Origin: Rhodospirillales bacterium
GTDB lineage: Bacteria > Pseudomonadota > Alphaproteobacteria > Rhodospirillales > SHVQ01
Assembly (NCBI GenBank): GCA_009694195.1
Contig: SHVQ01000001.1
Span: 111,887-175,886, forward strand
Direction of reading: 5' to 3'
DNA length: 64,000 nt
The notes under the pieces were generated by a model. That model worked only from the letters and a program-made list of their open reading frames with translations, was not told the DNA's origin and did no database searches. Position numbers and translations under genes: made by a program. Numbering within the stretch: position 1 is the first letter of the stretch; every line of letters starts with the position of its first letter. This document shows positions 8,565-18,423 of this stretch, piece after piece.

Positions 8565-9932
8565 ATGAACCTCCACCGACTGCTGCGCGAACGGGCCGAG
8601 GCGAACAACCCGATCCGCGTGGGCCTCATCGGGGCCGGCAAGTTCGGCGCCATGTTCCTCTCCCAGGCGCTGCGCACGCCCGGCATCCATCTGTTCGGCG
8701 TCGCCGATCTGTCGGCCGCGCGGGCCAAGGCGGCACTCGCCACCACCGGCTGGCCGCCCGAGCGCCTTGCCACGAACCCCGCCGAGGCGCGAAAGCGCGG
8801 CACGACCTGGCTCACCGAAGATTCAGGCGCTCTCATCGCCGCCGACGGCGTCGAGGTCGTCATCGATGCGACCGGCGACCCGGCAGCCGGCATCCGTCAC
8901 GTTCTCCTTTGCTGCGAGCACCGCCGCCACGTCGTCATGGTCAACGTCGAAGCGGACGTGCTGGCGGGGCCGCTGCTGGCGCGGAAAGCGCGCGAAGCCG
9001 GGATCATCTATTCGCTCGCCTACGGCGATCAGCCGTCGCTTATCTGCGAGCAAGTCGATTGGGCGCGAACCATCGGCTTCGAAGTCGTCGCCGCCGGCAA
9101 GGGCACGCTCTACATGCCGGAGTTCCACGCCTCCACGCCGGAGACCGTGTGGGGCCATTACGGGCTCACGCCGGAGCGCGCGAAAGAGAGCGGGCTGAAT
9201 GCGAAGATGTTCAACTCCTTCCTCGACGGAACCAAGTCGGGGATCGAGATGGCGGCCGTCGCCAACGCGACCGGCCTCACGCCCGCGCCCGATGGACTTA
9301 CTTTTCCGCCGTGCGCCGCGAAGGACTTGGCAAAGACGCTGATCCCGGGCGACGCCGGCGGCTGCCTCCACCACAAGGGCCAGGTGGAAGTCATCTCCAG
9401 CCGCACGCGCGAAGGCGCCGACATCGACGACCATCTCCGCTGGGGCGTGTACGTGACCTTCGAGGCGCCGACCGATTACGTGAAGCGCTGCTTCTCCGAC
9501 TACGGGCTCGTCACGGATGCAACGGGGCGCTACTCCGCCCTCTGGCGGCCGTACCATTTGATCGGGCTCGAGCTCGGGGTCAGCGTCGCCTCGGTCGCGC
9601 TCCGGGGCGAGGCGACCGGCGCCGCGCAAGGCTTCGTCGCCGACGTGGCGGCGTGCGCCAAGCGCGATCTTGCGGCCGGCGAAGCCCTCGACGGCGAAGG
9701 CGGCGCCACGGTCTGGGGCCGGCTCATGCCCGCGGCCGATTCCCTCGCACAGGGCGTGCTCCCCATCGGCCTCGCCCACGGCGTCAAGCTCAAGAACGCG
9801 ATCCGCGCGGGCGCCATCGTCCGCTGGGCCGACGTGGAGATCAAAGAGACAAGTGACGCGCTCCTGGTCCGGCGCGAGATGGAAGCCGCGTTCGCGCCGG
9901 CTGCGACGGTGCGCCCGGCAATGACAGGATGA
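8565..9932 (+). CDS. SAF-domain NAD(P)-dependent oxidoreductase (homoserine-dehydrogenase-like)
   Basis: A 455-residue protein. The N-terminal Rossmann fold has 'RVGLIGAGKFGAMF' near residue 20 and 'VVIDATGDPAAG'. The middle contains 'VMVNVEADVLAGPLLARKA' and 'YSLAYGDQPSL', typical of the homoserine-dehydrogenase-like/SAF group found in sugar-acid gene clusters. The C terminus ends in a SAF-type domain ('LPIGLAHGVKLKNAIRAGAIV'). Family members are predicted to oxidise sugar-acid derivatives, and no partner genes here define the substrate. The ATG at 8565 follows the repeat at 8450-8540 by 24 bases. Confidence 0.8.
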   Translation: MNLHRLLRERAEANNPIRVGLIGAGKFGAMFLSQALRTPGIHLFGVADLSAARAKAALATTGWPPERLATNPAEARKRGTTWLTEDSGALIAADGVEVVIDATGDPAAGIRHVLLCCEHRRHVVMVNVEADVLAGPLLARKAREAGIIYSLAYGDQPSLICEQVDWARTIGFEVVAAGKGTLYMPEFHASTPETVWGHYGLTPERAKESGLNAKMFNSFLDGTKSGIEMAAVANATGLTPAPDGLTFPPCAAKDLAKTLIPGDAGGCLHHKGQVEVISSRTREGADIDDHLRWGVYVTFEAPTDYVKRCFSDYGLVTDATGRYSALWRPYHLIGLELGVSVASVALRGEATGAAQGFVADVAACAKRDLAAGEALDGEGGATVWGRLMPAADSLAQGVLPIGLAHGVKLKNAIRAGAIVRWADVEIKETSDALLVRREMEAAFAPAATVRPAMTG

Positions 9933-9940
9933 GCCTGTGC

Positions 9941-10095
9941 GTAATACCAAGCGCCGCTAATATTGACTCGTCATGCCCGCGCTTGTCGCGGGCATCCACG
10001 TCTTAAAAAAGACAATCAGTTCAAGGGTATGGATGGCAGGGACAAGCCCGGCCATGACCATGGGGACGGGTCAGTACCAAAGAGCGCTGGTATTA
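9941..10095. repeat. 155-bp nested imperfect palindrome
   Basis: Outer arms GTAATACCA(A)GCGC (9941-9954) and GCGCTGGTATTAC (10083-10095) enclose inner arms built from the common GTCATGCCCG...CGGGCATCC and GGATGGCAGGGACAAG...GGCCATGAC palindromic repeat. The middle contains a short self-complementary GTCTTAAAAAAGAC. It looks like one repeat inserted in another. Confidence 0.6.
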
Positions 10096-10125
10096 CCCTC
10101 CTCCGTTGCGGGGGTAGGGGAATCG

Positions 10126-10491
10126 CCTCATGGTTCGAGACGGGCGCTGCGCGCCCTCCTCACCATGAGGCTTTCCAAGGCCTTCCTCATCCTTGAGGAG
10201 GCCGCGAAGCGGCCGTCTCGAAGGGGGAGGAAGGCCACATGCGATAGCCCTGGTTGCGGGGGCGAGGGTTGCGAAGGAGGGATGGCCGCGTGAGATCACG
10301 GCCCCCTGCCAGCGCCTGCGCAGCCATTGGCCTCCGTGAGTGCAGGGCTATTACTCGGAATCGTAAATTCGCAGGACGGGCCTCGCCCTTCGAGACGGCC
10401 CTTCGGGCCTCCTCAGGGTGAGGCCCTTAAAGATTCCTTCTCAAAGATAAACCTCATGCTGAGGTGCGCGCAAAGCGCGCCTCGAAGCATG
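10126..10491. repeat. Array of palindromic intergenic repeats
   Basis: At least four hairpin units follow one another without a gene: CCTCATGGT/ACCATGAGG (10126-10170), GGCCTTCCTC/GAGGAAGGCC (10179-10236), GGGCCTCGCCCT/AGGGTGAGGCCC (10378-10426) and TCATGCTGAGG/CCTCGAAGCATGA (10453-10491). The 'TTCGAGACGG' phrase recurs in several units. These are typical alphaproteobacterial interspersed repeats. I see no coding sequence between 9933 and 10526. Confidence 0.6.
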
Positions 10492-10526
10492 ACGATTGAC
10501 GACTCCAGAACTTGTGCACGCGAGTA

Positions 10527-10844
10527 CTACGCAGCCTTGTGGCGCTCAGGAACCGCGTCGAGCTCGGGCCCGAGCCTCTGCTTCGCGTGCCAGAGGTCGT
10601 AGGCAGCCTGCATGTTGATCCACAGCTCGGGGCCGTTGCCGCACAGGCGGCCGATCTTGAGCGCCATCTCGGCGGAGATCGGCACGTCCTCGTTGAGGAG
10701 CCGGTGCAGGAACTGGCGCGTGACGCCGAGGTCGCGCGCGGCCTGGCTGACCGTCAGCTTGAGGGCGGGAAGCGCGTCCTCGCGCAGGATCGCGCCGGGG
10801 TGCGTCGGGGGCCGCGTCATGCGGCCTGGCTTGTAGAGGGGCAT
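10527..10844 (-). CDS. higA: HigA-family antitoxin
   Basis: A 105-residue XRE-type helix-turn-helix protein. 'PPTHPGAILREDALPALKL' followed by 'SQAARDLGVTRQFLHRLLN' and 'GNGPELWINMQAAYDLW' is the standard HigA/VapI layout. It neutralises the adjacent HigB and should repress the operon from the palindrome at 11159-11177. The start at 10844 has GGAG six bases upstream; a second ATG at 10820 ('MTRPPTH') matches the shorter family N terminus. It lies 25 bases downstream of higB in the usual toxin-first order. Confidence 0.9.
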   Translation of the reverse strand: MPLYKPGRMTRPPTHPGAILREDALPALKLTVSQAARDLGVTRQFLHRLLNEDVPISAEMALKIGRLCGNGPELWINMQAAYDLWHAKQRLGPELDAVPERHKAA

Positions 10845-10869
10845 GTCGCTCTCCGTTCTGTTCGCCGCC

Positions 10870-11142
10870 TCAATGGTACTGCTCCAGGTCGACCGCCGTC
10901 ACGTTCTGTCCGTCCCAGCTGAAGGTGATCCGCCAGGGGCCATTCACGTCGATGGCGTAGCGGCCCGTCCCTTTCAGCGGGTGGAGGCGGTAGCCGGGGA
11001 CGTCGATGTTTTGCAGCGTCGTGGCCCGGTTCAACACGTCGAGTCGCTTGACAATGCGCTTCTGCAGGTCGGGGGCGACCCGGCGCGTGGCGCCGGTGTC
11101 CAGGAGTTCCTTGAGGCCCCTGTGGCAGAAACTCTTGATCAT
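10870..11142 (-). CDS. higB: HigB-family toxin (RelE/ParE superfamily)
   Basis: A 90-residue protein beginning 'MIKSFCHRGLKELLDTG' with 'GYRLHPLKG', 'YAIDVNGPWRITFSW' and the terminal 'VDLEQYH', all standard for HigB ribosome-dependent mRNA endonucleases. Length is normal and the frame is intact, so the toxin is probably active. It is the first gene of higBA, directly behind a strong sigma-70-like promoter overlapped by a palindromic operator. Confidence 0.9.
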   Translation of the reverse strand: MIKSFCHRGLKELLDTGATRRVAPDLQKRIVKRLDVLNRATTLQNIDVPGYRLHPLKGTGRYAIDVNGPWRITFSWDGQNVTAVDLEQYH

Positions 11143-11156
11143 AGGCAGAAATAGAA

Positions 11157-11185
11157 ATTGTAATCTAACAGATTACATATGTCAA
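11157..11185 (-). promoter_or_regulatory. higBA promoter with overlapping operator
   Basis: Reading leftward: TTGACA (11185-11180), a 17-base spacer, then TACAAT (11162-11157), 15 bases before the higB ATG. The spacer and -10 are covered by a perfect palindrome, TGTAATCT-aac-AGATTACA (11159-11177). A related half-site, ATGTAAACTGTTT, lies just upstream at 11200-11188 in direct repeat with ATGTAATCTGTTA. This is the expected layout for HigA autorepression. Confidence 0.75.
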
Positions 11186-11337
11186 CGAAACAGTTTACAT
11201 ACGTTGCGTGCCGGCGGCTCCCGCTCGCCGGAGAGGGGCTTTGGAGAGCGGCTGCTGACCGCCTGAGGTATACCAGGTACCTCGTCCTTTCCCTTTACAA
11301 GACGGCCGCGTGCGGGTTACTTCCGGTCACCCGAATC

Positions 11338-12534
11338 ATGGCACAGACGACAGAATCCAACGGCTTCTTCGGCGCATACCGCGGGCTCGTCGAGGCCGGC
11401 AACATCCGCTCCGACCCCGACCAGGAAGGCGCGGCGAAGCGGCTGCACGATCTGAACGTCGCACTCGCCGGGTACGCCCCGCAAATGGGCAAGGCCGGCT
11501 GGCTGGCGCGCCTCACGATCGCGGGCGGGCAGAAGCCCGCGCCCAAGGGCATCTACCTCTGGGGCGGCGTCGGGCGCGGCAAATCGATGCTGATGGAGCT
11601 GTTCTACGGCCATGCGGGCGTGGAGGCGCGAAAGCATGTCCACTTCCACGCCTTCATGCAGGAGGTCCACCGCCGCGTCCATAATTTCCGCCAGGCGGTG
11701 AAGGCCGGCAAAGTGCCGGCGACGGCCGACCCCCTTGCCGCGCTTTCCAAGGTGATCGTCGACCAGGCGTGGCTCCTCTGCTTCGACGAGCTTCACGTGA
11801 CGGACATCGGCGACGCGATGATCCTCGGCCGCCTGTTCGAGTCGCTGTTCGAGCAGGGCGTGGTCGTCGTCACCACATCCAACCGCCCGCCGCACGACCT
11901 CTATAAGAACGGGCTGCAGCGCGAGCTCTTCCTGCCGTTCATCGGCTTGATCGAGCAAAAGCTCGACGTGATCGCGCTGGACGGCGGGACCGATTATCGC
12001 CTCGAGCGGCTCACCGCCATGGACGTCTACGTGGTCGCCGAGGGCGGGACGGCCGACGCCGCCCTCGAAGAAAGCTTCCGGCGGCTCACCGTCGGCGCCA
12101 CGCCCGCGAGCCTACGCCTGGTCGTCCAGGGACGCGACCTCGTCGTGCCGCGCGCGGCCGAGGGCGTCGCCATGATGGGCTTCGCCGAGCTTTGCGAGCG
12201 GCCGCTCGGCGCCGCCGACTACCTGGAGATCGCGAGCCGCTTCCACACGCTGATCCTGAAGGGCATTCCCACGCTCGGGCCGGAGAAGCGGAACGAGGCG
12301 AAGCGCTTCGTCACGCTCATCGACGCCCTCTACGAATCCAAGGTCAACCTCATCTGCTCGGCCGCGGCGGCGCCCCACGAGCTTTACCCGGCCGGCGACG
12401 GCGCCTTCGAGTTTCAACGCACCGTCTCCCGCCTGATGGAGATGCAGTCGCCCGAATACATGGCCAGGCCGCACCGCGACTCCGGCAGCGCGGAAAAGCG
12501 GGACCGCCGCGAGGGCCAAGTTGGGTTTGCGTAA
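11338..12534 (+). CDS. zapE: Cell division protein ZapE (AFG1-like ATPase)
   Basis: A 398-residue P-loop ATPase. '[16 protein letters not shown]' is the Walker A and '[16 protein letters not shown]' the Walker B with the AFG1 signature. '[19 protein letters not shown]' and '[13 protein letters not shown]' are further family blocks. ZapE/AFG1 proteins act at the membrane in division or in turnover of respiratory subunits. The ATG at 11338 is chosen because homology starts there; the frame stays open further upstream to 11179 but without family sequence. zapE commonly precedes mdh in this bacterial group, whereas here nadA-nadC and a broken gene lie between. Confidence 0.9.
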   Translation: MAQTTESNGFFGAYRGLVEAGNIRSDPDQEGAAKRLHDLNVALAGYAPQMGKAGWLARLTIAGGQKPAPKGIYLWGGVGRGKSMLMELFYGHAGVEARKHVHFHAFMQEVHRRVHNFRQAVKAGKVPATADPLAALSKVIVDQAWLLCFDELHVTDIGDAMILGRLFESLFEQGVVVVTTSNRPPHDLYKNGLQRELFLPFIGLIEQKLDVIALDGGTDYRLERLTAMDVYVVAEGGTADAALEESFRRLTVGATPASLRLVVQGRDLVVPRAAEGVAMMGFAELCERPLGAADYLEIASRFHTLILKGIPTLGPEKRNEAKRFVTLIDALYESKVNLICSAAAAPHELYPAGDGAFEFQRTVSRLMEMQSPEYMARPHRDSGSAEKRDRREGQVGFA

Positions 12535-12642
12535 GGGCTGATTTCACCCCATATTTGGGCTAATTTGAGTGGTTCCGCGGGGGTCGGGGCTGACGCCGTC
12601 ACCGCGAGATCTGTCATCGTCGGCGACGAAAGGACGGTTTCC

Positions 12643-13656
12643 ATGGAAACCATCGCGCTGCCTGGGAAGGGCGCCACGACGCTCGACAAGCTCGATCCCT
12701 CGATCGATGTCTTCGCCGAGATCGAGCGGCTGAGGCGCGAGAAGAACGTCGTCATCCTCGCCCACTATTACCAGGACGCGGAGATCCAGGATCTCGCGGA
12801 CTTCATCGGCGACTCGCTCGATCTCTCTCGTAAAGCAGCCGAGACGAAAGCCGACGTCATCGCGTTCTGCGGCGTCCGTTTCATGGCCGAGGTCGCCAAG
12901 ATCCTGAGCCCGGCGAAGACCGTCCTGCTGCCGGACGAGGAAGCCGGCTGCTCGCTCGAGGATTCGTGCAAGGCCGACGAGCTGCGCAAATACCGGGACG
13001 CGCACCCCGATACCATCATCGTCACCTACATCAATTCGTCGGCCGAGGTGAAGGCCCTCTCCGACGTCATCGTGACCTCGTCCAGCGCCGAGCACATCGT
13101 TCGCCAGCTCCCGAAGGACAAGCCGATCATGTTCGCGCCCGACCGCCACTTGGGCGCCTATGTCGCGCGCGTGACCGGCCGGAAGATGGAATTGTGGAAC
13201 GGAAGCTGCATCGTGCACGACCGCTTCTCCGCCCGCGAGCTCAGCAAGCTCAAGACCAAGCACCCGAAAGCGCCCGTGGTGGCGCACCCGGAGTGCACGG
13301 AAAGCATCCTCGCGTTCGCCGACCATGTCGGCTCCACCCGCTCGATCCTCGACTTCGTCGTGCAGCGGCCGGAGAAGGAATTCATCATCGCGACCGAGCG
13401 CCACATCATCCACCAGATGGAAAAGCTGGCGCCCGGCAAGACGTTCATTCCGGCGCCCGGCTCCGACGGCAGCTGCAATTGCGCGAGCTGCCCGTACATG
13501 GCCCTCAACACGGTCGAGAAGCTTTACCTCTCGCTCGTCAACATGGCGCCCAGGGTCGAGATTCCGGAAGCGCTGCGCGAGCAGGCCCTGAAGCCCTTGA
13601 AGCGCATGCTCGAGATGTCGCCACCCGCGCCGGCCTCGGCCCGAGCCGCGGAATAG
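12643..13656 (+). CDS. nadA: Quinolinate synthase NadA
   Basis: A 337-residue [4Fe-4S] enzyme that condenses iminoaspartate with dihydroxyacetone phosphate to give quinolinate in NAD synthesis. Cluster cysteines are C76 ('AFCGVRFMAE'), the cysteine of 'NGSCIVHD' (about 189) and C283 ('CASCPYM'). 'LAHYYQDAEIQDLADFIGDS' is the N-terminal signature and 'VAHPECTESI' a substrate-site block. The ATG at 12643 is preferred over upstream starts because it has AAGGA before it and homology begins nearby. nadC follows after five bases. nadB is absent from the window. Confidence 0.95.
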   Translation: METIALPGKGATTLDKLDPSIDVFAEIERLRREKNVVILAHYYQDAEIQDLADFIGDSLDLSRKAAETKADVIAFCGVRFMAEVAKILSPAKTVLLPDEEAGCSLEDSCKADELRKYRDAHPDTIIVTYINSSAEVKALSDVIVTSSSAEHIVRQLPKDKPIMFAPDRHLGAYVARVTGRKMELWNGSCIVHDRFSARELSKLKTKHPKAPVVAHPECTESILAFADHVGSTRSILDFVVQRPEKEFIIATERHIIHQMEKLAPGKTFIPAPGSDGSCNCASCPYMALNTVEKLYLSLVNMAPRVEIPEALREQALKPLKRMLEMSPPAPASARAAE

Positions 13657-13661
13657 GCGCG

Positions 13662-14525
13662 ATGGCGGCCGCGGGGGAGCCGCCCCTTCCCGATCCGAAG
13701 GACGTGGCCGCCGTGATCGACGCGGCGCTGGCCGAAGACGTCGGCTTGGGCGACATCACGACGCGCGCGGTCATTCCGAAAGGCGCCCGCCTGAAGGCCG
13801 ACGTCGTCGCGCGCGAGGAGATCGTCATCGCCGGGCTCCCCATCGCTCTTGAAGTGTTCCGGCGGCTTGCGCCCGATGCGACGATCGCGGTCAAGCTCGC
13901 GGAAGGCAGCATCGCCATGGCGGGCGCCACCATCGCCCGCGTCGAGGGGCCGGCGGAAGGCCTGCTCACGGCCGAACGCACGGCGCTCAATATCCTGCAA
14001 CTGCTGTCGGGGATCGCTACTCTCACGCGGAAGTATGTGGAACGGGTCAAGGGCACGAAGGCCGTGGTGCTGGATACCCGGAAGACGATCCCCGGCCTTC
14101 GCAACCTTTCCAAGTACGCGACCCGGGTCGGCGGCGCCACCAACCACCGGATGCGCTTGGACGACGGCGTCCTCATCAAGGACAACCACGTGGCCGTCGC
14201 CGGCAGCGTCGGCGAGGCGGTGAAGCGGGCGAAGGCCGCCGGGCTCAAGAACGTCGAGGTCGAGTGCGACACGCTCGACCAGGTCGAAGAGGCGCTCGGC
14301 GCCGGCGCCGACCGCATCCTGCTCGACAACATGACCCCTGAGCGCCTTCGCGAGGCGGTGCGCATGGTGAACGGCCGGGTTCCCCTCGAAGCCTCGGGCG
14401 GGGTGAAGCTCGCGACGATCCGCGCGATCGCCGAATCCGGCGTCGACTTCATTTCGTCGGGGGCGCTCACCCAGGGGGCGACCGCCGCCGACATCGGGCT
14501 CGACTACGTGTTCACCACTTCGTGA
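13662..14525 (+). CDS. nadC: Nicotinate-nucleotide pyrophosphorylase NadC
   Basis: A 287-residue quinolinate phosphoribosyltransferase that makes nicotinate mononucleotide. 'EDVGLGDITTRAV' (N terminus), 'TAERTALNILQLLSGIAT', 'VLDTRKTIPGLR', 'KYATRVGGATNHRMRLDDGVLIKDNH' and 'EASGGV' are the family blocks and carry the basic substrate-binding residues. It forms an operon with nadA. The last residues 'DYVFTTS' run a little past the usual end, and the next frame, in phase with nadC and immediately after its stop, is a decapitated cytochrome gene. The 3' end may therefore mark a deletion joint. Confidence 0.95.
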   Translation: MAAAGEPPLPDPKDVAAVIDAALAEDVGLGDITTRAVIPKGARLKADVVAREEIVIAGLPIALEVFRRLAPDATIAVKLAEGSIAMAGATIARVEGPAEGLLTAERTALNILQLLSGIATLTRKYVERVKGTKAVVLDTRKTIPGLRNLSKYATRVGGATNHRMRLDDGVLIKDNHVAVAGSVGEAVKRAKAAGLKNVEVECDTLDQVEEALGAGADRILLDNMTPERLREAVRMVNGRVPLEASGGVKLATIRAIAESGVDFISSGALTQGATAADIGLDYVFTTS

Positions 14526-15095
14526 ATGCGGACCGCCGACATGGATAACGTGGCGGCCTATTTCGCCAGCCTGCAGGGCGCGACGGCCGGGACCGCGATG
14601 TCGGAGTTCCTTCCCAATCTGAAGAAGACGAACATCACGAACGCGAATTTCCCGGCCGACTACAAGACCAAGTACACGATGTACGCCGTCGTCAATTATC
14701 CGGAGCGGCCGCAGGTGCGGCACCTGTACGCGAACGACGTCGCGCTCAAGGCGGCGCGCGAGGGCAAGCCCATCCCCAACGGGGCGTTTCTCGTCTTGGA
14801 GGTCTACACGCCCAAGCTCGACGATAAGAAAGTCCCGGTCAAGGGCGCCGACGGCAACCTGGTGCCCGACACGCTCGCCTTCATTACGACGATGGCGCGG
14901 GAAGCCGGCTGGGGCAAGGACATCCCGGAGATTTTGCGCAACGACGACTGGAACTACGCGGCGTTCAACGCGGACCTGTCCGTCCGGGCCGCCGCCAACC
15001 AGGCCGAGTGCCTGGCCTGTCATAAGCCGCTGCCGGCCGACAGCTACCTGTTCACGCTCAAGGAGCTGAAGGAAGCGGCTCTGAAGAAGAAATAG
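14526..15095 (+). CDS. Cytochrome P460-family protein, 5'-truncated
   Basis: 189 residues in the nadC frame, starting at the base after its stop. The P460 domain is recognisable: 'HLYANDVALKAAREGKPIPNGAFLVLEVY' and the C-terminal heme motif CLACH in 'AECLACHKPLPADSYLF'. The first residues, 'MRTADMDNVAAYFASLQG', look like the end of a class I cytochrome c domain, whose CxxCH half would lie upstream but is absent. There is no signal peptide and no ribosome-binding site. Probably a 5'-truncated gene left by a rearrangement. P460 proteins oxidise hydroxylamine or related nitrogen species in some bacteria. Confidence 0.7.
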   Translation: MRTADMDNVAAYFASLQGATAGTAMSEFLPNLKKTNITNANFPADYKTKYTMYAVVNYPERPQVRHLYANDVALKAAREGKPIPNGAFLVLEVYTPKLDDKKVPVKGADGNLVPDTLAFITTMAREAGWGKDIPEILRNDDWNYAAFNADLSVRAAANQAECLACHKPLPADSYLFTLKELKEAALKKK

Positions 15096-15259
15096 ATTAC
15101 AAATCAACGCGTTGAGGGATCGGAGGGGAGACGGCATGCCGTCGTCCCAGCGTCTATAACCACCCGTGAATCCAGGCTTTTTCTTGCCCTGGGCCGCAAA
15201 TCGCGGTACCACAGGGCGAGTATTGGGGGCCCTGGGCGGGTTTCATTTCCATCGCTTAA

Positions 15260-16237
<978 letters not shown>

Positions 16238-16283
16238 CGCCGGGTTTCCCGGCCTCGCCCAGAACGGGACAAGGGCCTAGTCC

Positions 16284-17489
16284 ATGAACATCCATGAGTA
16301 TCAGGCGAAGGAGCTGCTTCGCCGCTACGGCGTCAAGGTTCCGCGCGGCAAGGTCGCCTACACGCCGAAGGAAGCGGTCGAGGTAGCCAAGGAGCTCGGC
16401 GGTCCCGTCTGGGTCGTCAAATCGCAGATCCACGCGGGCGGGCGCGGCGCCGGCCGCTTCAAGGACAATCCGCAAGGCAAGGGCGGCGTCCGGGTCGTCA
16501 AATCGGTCGAGGACGTCGAGAAGAACGCGGGCGAGATGATCGGCCACGTTCTCGTGACCAAGCAGTCGGGCGCGGCCGGAAAGACGGTCAAGCGCATCTA
16601 CATCGAAGAAGGCTGCGACATCGCCCGCGAGCTCTACTTGGGCCTCCTGCTCGACCGCACGACGTCCCGCATCACCATGATGGCGTCGACCGAAGGCGGC
16701 ATGGAAATCGAAGAGGTCGCCCACAAGACCCCTGAAAAAATCCTCAAGGTCGCCATCGATCCGGTGACCGGCATGCTGCCCTTCCATGCCCGCCGGCTCG
16801 CGTTCGGCCTTGGGCTCGAGGGCAAGCAGGTCTCCGCGGCCGTGCAGTTCATGCTCGCCATGTACAAGGCCTACACGGAGCTCGATGCCTCGATCGTCGA
16901 GATCAACCCGCTCGTCGTCACCAAGGCGGGCGAGGTGATGGCGCTCGACGCCAAATTCAATTTCGACGACAACGCCCTCTTCCGCCACAAGGACGTGGCG
17001 GAGATGCGCGACACGGACGAGGAAGATCCGGCCGAAGTCGAGGCGAGCCGCCACGAGCTCAACTACATCAAGCTCGACGGCAGCATCGGCTGCATGGTGA
17101 ACGGCGCCGGCCTCGCCATGAGCACCATGGACATCATCAAGCTCTATGGGGGCTCGCCCGCCAACTTCCTCGACGTCGGCGGCGGCGCCACCAAGGAGCG
17201 CGTCACAACGGCGTTCAAGATCATTCTCTCGGACGCGAACGTGAAGGGCATCCTGGTCAACATCTTCGGCGGCATCATGCGCTGCGACATCATCGCCGAG
17301 GGCGTCGTCGCGGCGGCCCGCGAGGTGAAACTGAGCGTGCCGCTCGTGGTCCGCCTGGAAGGCACCAACGTGGATTTGGGCAAGAAAATCCTCGCCGACT
17401 CGGGTCTTCCCATCGTCTCCGCGAGCGACCTCGCCGACGCCGCCGAAAAGGTGGTGAAGGCGGTCAAGGCGGCGAAGGGGAAGCGCTGA
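16284..17489 (+). CDS. sucC: Succinyl-CoA synthetase beta subunit
   Basis: A 401-residue ATP-grasp subunit. '[17 protein letters not shown]' is the universal N terminus, '[14 protein letters not shown]' and '[19 protein letters not shown]' belong to the nucleotide-binding ATP-grasp domain, and '[16 protein letters not shown]' is the C-terminal CoA-ligase block facing the alpha subunit. It couples succinyl-CoA cleavage to nucleoside triphosphate formation. The stop overlaps the sucD ATG by one base, consistent with coupled 1:1 synthesis. Confidence 0.97.
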   Translation: MNIHEYQAKELLRRYGVKVPRGKVAYTPKEAVEVAKELGGPVWVVKSQIHAGGRGAGRFKDNPQGKGGVRVVKSVEDVEKNAGEMIGHVLVTKQSGAAGKTVKRIYIEEGCDIARELYLGLLLDRTTSRITMMASTEGGMEIEEVAHKTPEKILKVAIDPVTGMLPFHARRLAFGLGLEGKQVSAAVQFMLAMYKAYTELDASIVEINPLVVTKAGEVMALDAKFNFDDNALFRHKDVAEMRDTDEEDPAEVEASRHELNYIKLDGSIGCMVNGAGLAMSTMDIIKLYGGSPANFLDVGGGATKERVTTAFKIILSDANVKGILVNIFGGIMRCDIIAEGVVAAAREVKLSVPLVVRLEGTNVDLGKKILADSGLPIVSASDLADAAEKVVKAVKAAKGKR

Positions 17490-18367
17490 TGGCCGTCCTC
17501 GTCAACAAAGCCACCAAGGTCATCTGCCAGGGCTTCACCGGCGCCCAAGGCACCTTCCATTCCGAGCAGGCGATCGCCTACGGAACCAAAATGGTCGGCG
17601 GCGTGACCCCCGGCAAGGGCGGGACCCGGCACCTCAACTTGCCCGTCTTCGACACGGTCGAACAGGCGGTGAAGAAGACGGGCGCCACGGTCTCCGCCAT
17701 CTACGTGCCGCCCCCCTTCGCGGCCGACGCCATTCTCGAAGCCATCGACGCAGGGATCGCGCTTGTCGTCTGCATCACGGAGGGCATCCCGGTTCTCGAC
17801 ATGGTCAAGGTGAAGCGGGCGTTGCAGGGCTCCAAGTCCCGGCTCGTCGGCCCCAACTGCCCCGGCGTCATCACTCCCGGCGAATGCAAGATCGGCATCA
17901 TGCCCGGCCACATCCACAAGCGCGGCAAGGTCGGCATCGTGTCGCGCTCCGGCACGTTGACCTACGAGGCGGTGGCGCAGACGACGGCGGCCGGCCTCGG
18001 TCAGAGCACGTGCATCGGGATCGGCGGCGACCCGGTGAACGGAACCAACTTCGTCGATTGCCTCGATCTCTTCCTCGGCGACCGGGAGACCGAGGCGATC
18101 GTCATGATCGGCGAGATCGGCGGCGCCGCCGAGGAAGACGCGGCGGCCTTTCTCAAGGCGTCCAAGGTCAAGAAGCCGGTGGTCGGCTTCATCGCAGGCC
18201 TCACGGCGCCACCGGGGCGCCGCATGGGACACGCGGGCGCGATCATCTCCGGCGGCAAGGGCGGCGCAGGCGACAAGATCGAGGCGATGAAAAGCGCCGG
18301 CATTCACGTCTCGGATTCACCGGCGGCCCTCGGCGCCACAATGGCCAAGGTGCTGAAAGGCAAATAG
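17489..18367 (+). CDS. sucD: Succinyl-CoA synthetase alpha subunit
   Basis: A 292-residue subunit that binds CoA and carries the phosphorylated histidine. '[16 protein letters not shown]' and '[12 protein letters not shown]' form the CoA-binding N-terminal domain, '[20 protein letters not shown]' is the central block, and '[10 protein letters not shown]' near residue 245 holds the active histidine. Length is normal. The start overlaps sucC. sucA begins 56 bases downstream, so the whole set is probably one transcript. Confidence 0.97.
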   Translation: MAVLVNKATKVICQGFTGAQGTFHSEQAIAYGTKMVGGVTPGKGGTRHLNLPVFDTVEQAVKKTGATVSAIYVPPPFAADAILEAIDAGIALVVCITEGIPVLDMVKVKRALQGSKSRLVGPNCPGVITPGECKIGIMPGHIHKRGKVGIVSRSGTLTYEAVAQTTAAGLGQSTCIGIGGDPVNGTNFVDCLDLFLGDRETEAIVMIGEIGGAAEEDAAAFLKASKVKKPVVGFIAGLTAPPGRRMGHAGAIISGGKGGAGDKIEAMKSAGIHVSDSPAALGATMAKVLKGK

Positions 18368-18423
18368 AGTAGGCTCTGCGGGCAAGCCTGGCCCGACGTA
18401 TTGAGGAGCACGCCGAGCGAGAC

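Noticed and set aside
9941..10491. Repeat array as CRISPR
   Set aside because: Units differ in sequence and spacing and are palindromic interspersed repeats. There are no regular direct repeats with spacers and no cas genes in the window.
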